From Mallotus nudiflorus (lineage: Eukaryota > Streptophyta > Magnoliopsida > Malpighiales > Euphorbiaceae), in assembly GCA_947683625.1 (NCBI GenBank), contig CANTUR010000791.1:62001-126000 (forward strand): DNA of 64,000 bases, read 5' to 3'. Each line of letters starts with the position of its first letter. Within the stretch, counting starts at the first letter, position 1. The notes beneath the pieces are model-generated. The model made no database searches and had not been told where the DNA came from. It worked only from the letters and a program-made list of their open reading frames with translations. Position numbers and translations under genes: made by a program. Positions 13,066 through 24,700 of this stretch are shown piece after piece.

Positions 13066-15806
13066 TCAAGGAAAGAGATAAGGGTAAGTAGCTCATATCT
13101 CAGCTTCTGTCTCCCAAGTGTGCTCCTCCACGTTGTTGCTTCGCCACAACACCTTGACCATCAAAATCTGCTTTGAACGCAACTGACGAACTTGATAGTC
13201 TACTATCGCAACTGGCTCCTCTTTGAACGTCAAGTCTTCATTCACTTCCACAATATCAGGCTACAAAACATGCAAAGGGTCCAAAATATACTTCCTCAGC
13301 ATCGAGATATGAAACACTGGATGCACTTGAGACAAATTCAGAGGCAAAGCCAACCGATATGCAACCATGCCCACTCTCTCCAAAATCTCGAACGGTCCAA
13401 TATATCTCGGTGCTAGCTTCCCTTTTTTACCAAATCTCATTACACTCTTCATCAGAGACACCTACAGGAATACATAGTCTCCAACTTGAAACTTCACATT
13501 TCTACGTCTCTGATCCGCATAGCTCCTCTATCTGCCAACTAAGATCTCTAATATCCTGTTAATCACAGCAACCTTCTCAACGGCATCCTAAACCATCTCA
13601 GGTCTAGTCAATACTCTCTCTTCAATCTCCTCCTAACTCAGAAGGGATCTACACTTCATTCCGTACAAAGCCTCATACGATGTCATACCAATACTGCTGT
13701 GGTAGCTATTATTATATGCAAACTCCACAAGCGACAAATGATCATCCTAGCTACCTCCAAGATCCAATACACATATCCTCAATATATCTTCAAGTGTCTG
13801 GATCATCCTCTCAAACTAACCATCTGTCTAAGGGTGAAAGTAGTACTAAAATCAAGCCTGGTGCCCATTGCTTCTTGCAACTTCTGCTAAAAATGAGAGG
13901 TAAACACTGAACCTCTATTAGATATAATGGACACAAGTACTCAGTGAAGGCACACAATATGTTTAATATACAGCTTTACCAATTTAGCTACAGAATAGGT
14001 GGCTTTTATAAGCAAGAAATTAGTAGACTTGGTCAACCAATCCATAATCACTGAAATGGAATCATATCAATCCTTAGAATGAGGTAACCTAACCACAAAA
14101 TCCATAGCAATTCTATCCCACTTACACTCAGGAAGAGGAAGTGGCTAAGGCTTCCCAGAAGGCTTAAAATGTTCAGCTTTCACTTGCTGACACGTCAAGC
14201 ACTTAGAAATAAAATCAGCTACATCCTTCAGTCCATCCCACCAGTACAAGTAACTGATACTATAGTACATCTTAGTAACACTTGGATATACACTGTAGGC
14301 TATAAATGCGCTTCCTCAAGGATCTCTTCTCTCAAATTATCTACATCAGGAACATATAACCTACCACTAATCCACAAAACACCTTCAACATCGAGTGTGA
14401 AATCAGTGAACTTCCCTGCACGAATATTCTCTGCAAGCTTTACTAGAATAGGATCTCAACCCTGAGCTACCTTAATCCTATCTCTTAGCACTAATCGAAC
14501 TCTAAACTGAGCTAACAATCCACCAGATCCACTAATCTTTATCATCAAACCTTGATCTACTAACTGGTGCAACTCTTAAATCAACAGTCTCCTCTCCACA
14601 CTAAGATGAGCAAGACTACCTGAGGACTTCCTACTCAAGGCATTTGCTACTACATTAGCCTTGCCTATATGATAAAGAATCTCACAGTCATAGTCCTTCA
14701 AGAGTTCTGACCATCTCCTCTGCCTCAGATTAAGATCTCTCTGTTGAAAAATGTACTTCAGGCTCTTATGATCAGTGAAAATCTCACAAGTCATCTCGTA
14801 CAGATAATGTCTCCAAATTTTGAGAGCCAAGATCACTGCAACCATCTCTAGGTCGTGGGTATGATAATTTTGTTCATGCTTTTTGAACTGCCTCGAAGCA
14901 TATGCTATCACCCTACCATTATGCATCAACATACAACCTAGGCCGACTCTAGAGGCATCACAATACACAGTGAATTTATCTACTCCATTAGGCAAAGCCA
15001 AAACTGGAGTTGTGGTCAACTTCTCCTTCAGTAACTGGAAACTATTCTCATAAGCATATGACCACTCAAACTTCACATTCTTCTGAGTCAAGCGAGTTAT
15101 AGGAGTTGCAATTCTAGAAAAATCCTACAAAAATCTCCTATAATACCAAGCTAAACTAGAAAACCATGAATCTCTATAACTGTCATCAATTTGGACCACT
15201 CAGACATTGCCTCAATCTTCTGTGGATTAATATGGATACCATCTTTAGACACCACGTGTCCAAGGAATACAACACTCTCCAACCAGAAATCACACTTCTA
15301 GAATTTAGCATAAAGCTTATATTCTCTCAGTGTCTGCAACACAGTCCTCAAGTGATATATGTGCTCCTCTTTACTCTTCGAATACACCAGTATATCATCA
15401 ATGAAGACTACTACAAATTGATCCACAAATGGTCTGAATACCCTGTTCATCATATCCATAAAAGTAGTTAGTGCATTAGTTAACCCAAATGACATCACCA
15501 GAAACTCATAGTGGCCATATTGAGTGCGGAATGCCGTTTTAGGAACATTAGCCGCACTGATCCGCAACTGATTATAACCCGACCTCAAGTCAATCTTAGA
15601 AAAGAACTATTCACCCTGAAGCTGATCAAACAGATCATCTAACCTTAGGAGAGGATACTTGTTCTTCACTGTAACTTTATTAAGCTCTCTGTAATCTATG
15701 CACAGTCTTAGGGTACCATCCATCTTCCTCACAAATAGGACTAGTGCACCCTAAGGAGAAACACTTATCTAGCAAATCCTGCAACTGCTCCTTCAACTTT
15801 TTTAAC
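13066..15806 (-). pseudogene. Element C pol: RT (partial), RNase H, integrase, chromodomain
   Basis: Read on the minus strand from 15806: RT palm with 'DQFVVVFIDDILVYSKS' (15430-15370); a 171-codon stretch at 15091-14576 covering RT thumb and RNase H ('VYCDASRVGLG', 'DHKSLKYIFQQRDLNLRQRR', 'ANALSRK'); integrase about 14460-13500; 'RYIGPFEILERVGMVAYRLA' near 13410-13350; and a chromodomain-like tail ending near 13066. Element D is the close intact-order relative. Stops and frameshifts split the integrase region, and RT upstream of about 15800 is deleted. It is not translatable as a polyprotein. Confidence 0.88.
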
Positions 15807-15807
15807 T

Positions 15808-17804
15808 ATTCACTCATTGAATACTCAATATTCATAATATTAATTCACCTCAAATAATTCTCACAATATTGACCCTAAAGTCTAATGAACCGATACGTGC
15901 ACAGTCCTAGTGTAGCCCACTAGGTAGCACATTCTATTGATATCCTTTGAATAAAATTGTATATTTATGGAAAATAAATAAATGCATAATTAAACATAAA
16001 TGACCTTCATAACAGAAAATATACCAGAAATATATCAAAAATATACTAAATATATTTCAAGTATATATATATGCCACATATAACCAAAATCAACCATAAA
16101 TATACCAACATATACTTGAATGCATATTGAGAATATATCAAGTATATATCATCACATATATGTCAAAATTTACCACAATATACTAAAAGTATATCGAAAA
16201 TATACTAAACCATTTAATGAAATAATTCATATCAAAACATAATTATTTATAACCATGCACTATATGCAATATATATATAAAATAATAACTCACAAGTTTG
16301 CGTTCCACGAGACTAACTCGATGGGCCTAGTCTGATAGGCCTCGATCTTGGTGCAACTAGAAAATAAATAATAATAATCAAAATAATTTCTAACTTATAC
16401 TTCTAAGGATTCTAAAGGAGACTCGATCTAAGAATTCAAAATCCAGACAAACACTAAAATTCAGGATCGACCCGATGTCACGTTTTATGAGAATTCTACC
16501 AAAAATTCTGCAGAACCTCCTCTGTAAAATGGACATCTGTCTACTGATAGTAGAGCCAATCCTCCAAGAAAAATACACTTCTAAATTCCACATACCTCAA
16601 CACCTCGGATTGGGACCCCAATCTGCACAAATTCCCAACTGAGGTTCACAATTCACCAAAAATCAATATAAAATAATACATATATTAAAAATCATTAAAT
16701 TCCATAAATATCCATAAAATACCAAAATATAATATATTTAAACATTAAATCGCTAAACATAATTATTTTCACAATAATTAAATAAAATCTCAAATAATAA
16801 CATAATATTAATAAAAATCAAATTTTTCAATAATTCCACATAAAATGGTAAAATTCACTTTTAATTACTCAAATAACTTAATTATATAATAAAAGTAGCT
16901 AAAAATCAATTTAATCACAAAAATAGTAAATAATGTATTATTTGAATGTAATTTTCAAAAATAAGTATTAATTAGTTAAAAATAGTAAATAAGTTATAAA
17001 AATCATTTTAATACCCTATATAATTCTAAAATCATTTAAAACATATTATTTAACTATGATTTCATCAAAAATACACAATTAACTCATTAATCCAATATTT
17101 ACATAATATTAATAATTTCTCAAAAATTATAAAAATTCACTAAAAATTATTTTATAAATTCTAAAATTATTAACTCAAATTAATAACAATAATTTAACTA
17201 AAATTTCATGAAAAAATTAATTAACATAATTATCAAAAATTCAATATTTTAATATTAAAATAATAAAAAATTACCCATAACTCAAATTAATTCAAAAAAA
17301 TAAAAAATATATTTTTGAGAAGCTAAAGTTGCCATGAACAACATTTCCAAAGCAAGAATTCACAAATCAAACAATATCAAGCTTAAAAAAAATCAAAACC
17401 CTAAAACACATAAACTAAAAACTAGCTATAACTTAAAATCTAGAGGGATTGAGCTCAAACGAAGCTCAGAATCAAACTCATCGAAGCTCAAAGAATTAGA
17501 CAAGACCAAAGCAGTGAGCTGGGGCGACCGAAAACACGACCGGCATCAATGGTAGCTCCTCGGTGTAGCTGTTGTCTTTGGCAATCCAATGGCTTCTAAC
17601 ATGACCTGGAGTGGTGAAAGGGAAGGAGGAGGTGAGGGAAGTCGACAGTGGTTGGTGGTGGTCGTGGTTGGCGGTTCAGCGAGCTGGGTTGCATAGTGAT
17701 GGTTTCAAAAAGCAGAAGGAAGAAACATTGGAGAGGGAGAGAAAAAGGAAAAGAAGAAGGAGGGGGGTTAACCTTCATTTGCCTGAAAATTTTTAGTTTT
17801 ATTG

Positions 17805-17890
<86 letters not shown>

Positions 17891-18163
17891 CATAACTCAT
17901 GCACATCAAATAATAATAATAATGACAATAACAATGAAATAATAATGATAATACTATTTAAAATAATAGTAATGATAATAACTTTAATGTATTTAAATAA
18001 TAGAACTCCTAAATAATTTATTTTACGTAAACAAAAATTTTATAATAAAATAAATAAATAATATTCACAAATAATAACAATAATATATAAATACAATTTA
18101 AAATTTTATTAACACTACATATCTCAAAATAATTTCATATTATTTAAAATACATGGTCATTAC
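15808..18163 (-). repeat. Truncated 5' LTR of element C
   Basis: From 'ctattcactcattg' onward it aligns with 10628-13004 at roughly 94% by eye, including the 'cggtacgtacac'-type block (here cgatacgtgcac), the short-ORF block near 16480-16540 and a terminal microsatellite. Here that microsatellite is (TTA)n plus a long (TA)n at about 17805-17888. The part corresponding to 9889-10627 is missing, removed together with the PBS and gag side of the element. Confidence 0.85.
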
Positions 18164-18168
18164 AAAAA

Positions 18169-18825
18169 TACAACTCAAAACTCCAAATTTCATTCAAATG
18201 GACTTTGTTTTTGTTGGGGACAAAATTATTGTTTCCAACAGCTATAATTGGATTTCTTAAGTATAAATATGACCTCTGAAGATTGAGGTTAAGAAACTTG
18301 TTTATTCATTCTATACTTTCAAGCATTCAATTAAGCTCTCTAAACTCTTTCAAATTTCATTTTATTGTTGTATACTCTTGTGAGAGTTGGTGAGTGTTAG
18401 AATAGATATTCTTGTTCTTCTATTTTCTGGGATTAGAAAATGGGAAGTGAGATTCTATTCTAAAGGGATTGGTTTAAGGGTTTAGCCATTAAAACACTTA
18501 GGAATTCAGTTTTAATGTAAGCCTTAAAAACACTTGTGATTTGGTTTTTTAGTAAGCCTAGAAAACTCAAGTTGTAAGGTTGTAAGAGTGAACCATAAAA
18601 CTCTTGTATAATCTCAATCTTGTGAATAAGATAGTGGGTGATTGAAAATCCTAATTTGGGGATAAGTTAGGTGGAGACATAGAATTATTGTTAAATCCAA
18701 ACTCTTTAAATCATTGTGTTCTTCACTCTTCCTTGTCAACAATTCTTTTAATTTTTATTCAAACCTTTTAATTTCTTATTATTATTCCATAATCTTATTC
18801 ACCCCCCCCCCTTTAGGATTCTTTC
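18169..18825. repeat. Right piece of a possible Copia-type LTR
   Basis: Non-coding. A TATAAATA box-like sequence at about 18262 is followed by leader-like sequence and ends in a C10 run near 18801-18811. Together with 9646-9888 this could be one solo LTR of about 0.9 kb into which element C inserted. No partner copy is in the window, so the type is not proven. No gene is seen. Confidence 0.3.
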
Positions 18826-18830
18826 ATTTT

Positions 18831-19307
18831 GGTTTATGAAACAATTCAAGGACATCTATTTCAAGTTCTTTGGAAAATGAAGAAATAATCTATATGCAAG
18901 TTTTCATTTTAGAATCCTTTATGTTTACATTTAGTTTTTGAAACAATTCAAGGACATTTATTTCAAGTTCTTTGGAAAATCAAGAAATAATCTATATGCA
19001 AGTTTTCATTTTAAAATCCTTTTTGTTTATGTTTGGTTTCATAAAACAATTCAAGGAAATTTGTTTCAAGTTCTTTGGAAAATTACAAAATAATGTATAT
19101 ATCTACTTCATTTTAGAATCCTTTATGTTTACATTTGGTTTCAGAAAACAATTCAAGGACACCTATTTCAAGTTCTTTAGAAAATCATAAAATAATGTAC
19201 ATGCCTGCTTCATAATTCAAGGACATCTATTTCAAGTTGTTTCAAAAATTAATAGATAATGTATATGCCTGCTTCATTTTAGAGTCCTTTTTGTTTAAGT
19301 TTGGTTT
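18831..19307 (+). repeat. 102-bp tandem repeats, about 4.5 copies
   Basis: Units start at 18831, 18933, 19035 and 19137, exactly 102 bp apart, with a shortened fifth copy from about 19212. The core is 'acaattcaaggacatctatt' followed by 'tcaagttctttggaaaat'. The array ends just before the transposase relic's first ATG, so it occupies the subterminal or leader region of the MULE, where such repeats are common. Confidence 0.9.
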
Positions 19308-19332
19308 CTGATACATATTTCACTTCTAGGAA

Positions 19333-21170
19333 ATGCAACAACTACTTGTTTTCATTCACTATAATGGTGAATGGATCGATAATTTCACTTTCCAAAACTT
19401 GCAATTCACTGGAATTCAAATTCCAATAAATTGCACATACCAAAACCTCATAAATACAATTTTAGATCTATTGAAAGTGCAAAATGAAGAAAATGAACTA
19501 CAAATCACCTACCAAGTCAAACAATAGTATTTAAAACTTGTAATTGAAGATGATTCAATTTTGCATTTCTATATACAGTTGAAAAGCATAGAACCAAATC
19601 AAACAAAGTTCCCCTTGTGCATCATAATAAAGAAACAAAAGAAGGACAATAATTTCTTTGATTTCACTCCAACAACAACTATATTACAGTCTGAGCAATA
19701 ATTAATAAGCACAAAAAACACAGAAACAACCTCAGACATAGTAGATTATGTAAAAAATATTGGCAAGAAAACAACAAAGGTGAACAATAAGAAGTCCAAA
19801 GTCCTCTCTGTCCATTTTCTATAACTAGCAACACAAATGTCAAAGAAGTGGAAGTCCATCAAATCTACAAAAATAAGCAAATATTGAATACAATCATGAA
19901 CCTCTATGCCATTTTAAATAATTTTCAATTCAAAGTTATCAAATCATATGGATTGATGAACACTGCACCTAAAGATTGAGAACATCAAGGTACAAAAACA
20001 CAACGATGTTTCGAATATGAGAATTAAAAAATGAACATAGTTGCATCTTAGAGGCCAAATTAGGAAACCACCATCAAGTAATAACAAGCATGATAACTGA
20101 TTGCATCAAGTCAAAATACCATAGCTTAAAAACAATGTATATGCTAGCAAATATAAAGAGAGATATAAATAAGGATTATGGCATCTCAATCAGTTATATG
20201 AAGGCTTGGAGGGCAAAAGAAACAATTTTTGAATTCATAAGAGGAAACCCAGAAGAATCCTTTTCGTTTCTTCCCAATTTCTAATACATGATTCAAAAGA
20301 TAAACAAAGGATCACTAGTAGTCCAAAAGACAAAAAATGACAACAGATTCTTATATGTGTACATGTCATTATAAGCCAGCATTCATGGGTGGTAGCACTG
20401 CATACCAGTAATTGTGGTTGATGGCACTTTTCTTAAAATAAAATTTAGAGGCACACTCCTAACAGCCTCCACGCAAGACATAGCAGGTAAAATATTTCCA
20501 CTTGCTTTTGTTGCTGTGGATTCTAAAAATGACAACTCTTGGATATGGTTTTTTATGTAATTGAGAAAAACCTTAGTAATGAGAGATAAGCTAAACATAG
20601 TGTTTGATAGACATTAAAGCATAAAATTAGCAATAAAAGAGGTTTATCCTAAAGCTGCACATGCATTTTGCATCTATCACATCTTGAATAACATCAAAAC
20701 AAACTTCAAGAAAAGCACAGTGCAAATTAAAAAACTATTTTTGCAAGCTACAAACAGTTATAAAGTAGAATAATTTGAGAAGCATATGCTTGACATAGAA
20801 AAGATAAATGCAAGAGTGTATGAGTACTTGAATAATATTGGACATGAAAAGTGGACGAAGGTGCACTCATAAAATAATAAATTCAGGACCATGACATAAA
20901 ATATTATTGAATCCCTCAACTTAGTAATAAAATATGTCCGATCACATCCCTGCTGGAATACTTGAGAGGACTGATGCAACAATGGACTTCCATAAATGGA
21001 AACATCGCTAGAGGCACATTTAAAAAGCTTGCAAAAAAGTCTGATGAAAGGCTAACTGAGAACTACATCAAATCTCTAAAACTCAACATAAGATCTCATA
21101 CTTTTCTTTCAAATTTCAACTATCATACATGAGACAGACAATCAATAATTATTTCAACAAATAAATATCA
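19333..21170 (+). pseudogene. MULE (MudrA-like) transposase relic
   Basis: The N-terminal MULE domain is readable at 19333-19527 ('MQQLLVFIHYNGEWID'). The region before the DDE fold is at 20090-20284 ('ISISYMKAWRAKETI'). The catalytic-domain hallmark is at about 20410-20560: 'VVDGTFLKIKFRGTLL' containing the first catalytic Asp, then 'FPLAFVAVDSKNDNSWIWFF'. 'VYPKAAHAFCIYHILNNI' near 20640-20690 matches the usual A-x-x-x-x-C-xxH region of these transposases. Stops are spread throughout and the C-terminal SWIM finger is absent; the coding sequence ends where the Tat-like element inserted. The protein would cut and paste MULE DNA in the nucleus; this copy is dead. Confidence 0.85.
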
Positions 21171-21197
21171 ATTTTGAATACTTTTAGTTTCTTGGTA

Positions 21198-22152
21198 TGA
21201 TAAAATTTGGTGTGTGTTCTTGTGTGTTTTATTTTAAGTAATTAGTTAGTAAAATTAGGGTTTTCAATTCGATAATTAATTAAAATTAATGGTTGTAGAA
21301 ATCGTTAGGTTGTCTAATTAAAATTTGAATTAAATTTCATTTAGTAAAATTAGTTTACTTGATTGATTATTTTATTTTATTATTTATTGTCACTTTAATT
21401 AAATTAAGGTTTTAGAATAGATTTAATTAATAGTTTGATCTTTTATTTGTTTATTTTGATGTTTTTTATTATTTTTTGGGCTTGTTTGCTTATGTTTATG
21501 TGTTTTGGGTCCCAGGCCTACATTAGGCTTTAACTCATTTAAATTTAGGTTTTCTTAGGTTTAATTAATAAAAATACATCTTAGGCCCATAATTAATTAG
21601 ATTTAGGGTAAAGATAACTTAGGCCCACTTAGTTAATTTAGACAATAAGCTCACTTAATTTAGTTAATTTACACTTAACCCATTTAAATAAAGGCTTTTC
21701 ATAATTTGTAAACTTAAGATCATTCTATAATTAAAACATGTAGATTTATCCCATTTAATTAAAATCAATGTAGATTATACTAACCTAGGGATTGTGATGA
21801 AAGTATTGTTTACTTGTATATTTCATTACTAGTTTGCTTAAAGTTGATTTTTTTTAAGGGTTTATATAAAATTGAATGTAAATAGAGAGTAAAATAGTAA
21901 TTCATAAAGTAATTCTAAAAGAACACAAGATTGAAAGAAGTTAGTACTCCATACAAAATCTCCTAGTTATGGTGCTTGCTTTCTTTTAAGGAATCAAGTA
22001 CCACCATTTTTTTATTTGTCCTAGTTATTACCCTGGGTGGCGACTCCTTATCTCCACACCATGTCTTTGTGATAGTGGTTAGTGTGTTCTCTAGAGTCCT
22101 GAGCTTAAATAGTGTAGTGGTTGCTAAAATCTTAGGCGCGCGCTAAACCTCA
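21198..22152 (+). repeat. 5' LTR of the Tat-like element
   Basis: It probably begins TGATAAAATTTGG and ends CTAAACCTCA at 22152, just before the PBS. From 21457 it aligns with 37525-38225 at about 92% by eye. The left boundary could also be 21211 (TGTGTGTTC), since the 3' LTR lacks this part and cannot settle it. Non-coding. Confidence 0.75.
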
Positions 22153-22162
22153 CCGTTTATAG

Positions 22163-22179
22163 TGGCAACTCCACTAAGG
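22163..22179 (+). other. Primer binding site of the Tat-like element
   Basis: 'tggcaactccactaagg' lies 10 bp after the LTR end. It resembles the TGGCGACTCCGCTGGGG-type site (tRNA-Arg) used by Tat/Ogre elements, with differences that are all G-to-A. The clade assignment relies on recollection of that motif. Confidence 0.55.
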
Positions 22180-23063
22180 ATATTGATTCCACTTGTGTTC
22201 TTTAGAATTATTTTATTCTTACATTCATTTTGCATGTCCCTATTAACCAATGGCATTGGTTTATAGTTCCATGATTCCAATACCTTTATGGGATTGTAAA
22301 TTGGCTAACCATAACTCTTAGCCTTAACTCGGTTCAAGAGAGATTACTAGGCTCATCTGACCAAAGTTTGTAACCCAAGTCCTAAAGGGGGGTAGTCTTC
22401 TCTCGAGTTTGCAAAGGATGTCAGGCCCCTATGACCTTGGCTTGTAACTCAAGTCTTAAAGGAGGGCATCTTGTTAAGGGAACCTTGATCGTTTTACCGA
22501 ACTCAGCTCATGTAGTGGCTTAGTAACTTCCCCTAGGATTACCCAAATTGCTTGTGAATGTTGTCATGAGGTATTTCTATCTATAAAAGCCTAAGACCAT
22601 ACTTTAGAAGCCTAACAGGACTAATAAAGATTGGGCTATGCTTTTATACTTAGAAATATTATTTTTATGCTTTACTACTTTGAGAGATTTGGCATGTGCG
22701 TTGGTTTTTAACATCCCCCATTGATATGAAGGTTGAAACCAAAAATCCTAGGAAAAGAGACTCGCCATTGAATACGTGTGTGGGAGGAATAAGGTTAAAA
22801 GGATGTATATACTTAACTTGATTGTTACTTATTATTTATTGCATAGCATGTGCATCATGCATACATTCATCATACTGACAATTTGTCTTGCAGCCATTAT
22901 AGAATCATTCAAGTCTGCCTATGTTTAGAAATGGAGTAGTGGAAGATTAATGAGAACTTATTTGAGTCTAAAATCAATAGCTCAAGAGATCCTTAGCATA
23001 CTAGAAAGGAGTCTCATTAATCCACTCTACCTAGAAGCTATATAGCCTAAAAAAGTTAAAGAA

Positions 23064-24700
23064 ATGGAACAACAAAAGGGAGGAAACTGGACCCTAGAGG
23101 ATGTCAAAGAAGCATTGATGGATGACATGAGAGCAATGATGCAAGATGAGTTAAGACAAGCTCTGGCTAGATTGATGCCACCACCTGCTGCTATTGCACC
23201 TCTCGTTGCAACCAATCCACTTATTATGGGTACACCACCTACTAATAATGACAATGCTGCTAGGAAAATGCCTGTTGTGGAAACAAAGTTGGAGGATGTC
23301 GAGAGTTATATAGTTAAAAAAGCAAAAAGGGAATCACTTAAGCAAGTTCAAGAGTTAGAATCCAAGTAAATGAAAGCAATGACTTAGGAGATGTCTAAGA
23401 TGGAGGAGTTGATAAGAGGACACAGCGTTGGATACCCATTTGACTTTGATGATGTGATGCAATTTAAGGAGGACAAGTTGCCTAATATATTCAAGATGCC
23501 ACAACTACATAAGTTTGACGGTACTGGAGACCCGAAGATCCACCTTAGTTAATACACAACTACCATGAGCACCACTAAGGCTCCTCTATTTACGTTACCA
23601 AGTTATTTGTACTATCCTTAAAGGGTATGGCTGCCAATTGGTATTAAGGGTTGGAGAAGTCTATCCGAACATACTGAAGGGAACTGTGTACCGCTTTTCT
23701 GAAATAATAAGACAACAACACCAAGCTCAAAGTATCCATCAGGGATCTAGAATTGACCAAGCAGAAGCCAATTGAATCATTCTCAGATTTTTTGACCAGG
23801 TTCATGAATAATGCAGGATTAATGAAGAACAAATTGGCTGAAAAGGATCAGGTTAGGATGATAGTCCAAAATGTGTCACCAAATCTAGTTAAGAGGTTAC
23901 AGATGATGAACCCCAAGACATTTGTAGACCTTTATGATGATGGGTTATAAGCCAAAGAGATCGAAAGTGAGAAGAAGAAGATCACTAGAAGCATCAGAGT
24001 GAGAAATTAATCAACTGAGAGCATACAGCATAGAAGCACTAGCTGTTCAACAACCAAGGAGATTCTCCAATTTTAACCAACCTTTGTTAAAAGTCCTAGA
24101 GTGCCTAATGCAAAAGGGCTTACTTTAACTTTTACCTAATCCAAACCTACCAAACCTAAACACCCCATGCTATAACCTAAACAAGCACTGCCAATTTCAT
24201 CAAAACCTCCAACACTCCACAGATAACTACATCCGCCTAAAACATGAAATCCAAAACCTTATAGACTCTGAAAAGATCACAAATCCTAAAAAACCCAAGC
24301 ACTAGAAATAATCTTTTCCCCACCTACCAAAATGTACCACCCTCAGCTACCATAATGATTAACTTAGGAGTTAGTGAGGAAGAAGTGCTAAACTCCTTTA
24401 AGGACCTAGACCTTAAAACCAAAGAGAAATCTCCTAATGCCCCTAAAGATGTGGAAGGAGCATAAAAATTATTAGATCATCCTTCAGGCAAGATCGACTA
24501 TACGGTGTTTTACACTAAACCACCTTCTTTTGATATACCCTTTGAGTCAATTGTGCCTACAGGATGGGGTGATGAGTTTGATGATGAGACGCTACTAGAC
24601 AAGAAAGAAAAATGCATATTTGAGGAACAAAAAGATGTAGTCATGGAGACAGTTGGCAAGAAGATGTAAAAATAGTTATTATGTGAGCCGCCTGAAGGAC
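23064..24700 (+). pseudogene. gag of the Tat-like element (broken)
   Basis: The ATG at 23064 opens a 101-codon frame with a helical, acidic/basic N-terminus ('LEDVKEALMDDMRAMMQDEL'). After a stop the frame resumes with the gag signature 'FKMPQLHKFDGTGDPKIHL' (about 23490-23546). A further conserved part is read in shifted frames ('KPIESFSDFLTRFMNNAGLM' at 23761-23820), then a downstream region ('GVSEEEVLNSFKDLDLKTKE' about 24370-24430; 'WGDEFDDETLLDKKE' about 24564-24610). The protein would form virus-like particles. Several stops and at least two frameshifts make it non-functional. No CCHC knuckle could be read with confidence, and no protease follows. Confidence 0.75.

Larger units (their letters stand above)
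9889..18163 (-). mobile_element. Family-A Gypsy element C, internally deleted
   Basis: A minus-orientation chromodomain Gypsy element. It consists of a complete 3' LTR (9889-13004), a polypurine tract, the 3' half of pol (13066-15806), then an abrupt switch near 15807 into the middle of a second LTR copy that runs to 18163. The PBS, gag, protease, first part of RT and the first part (+ strand order) of the 5' LTR are gone. The 5-mer AAAAT flanks both ends (9884-9888 and 18164-18168), as expected for the target duplication of one insertion followed by internal deletion. Confidence 0.8.
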
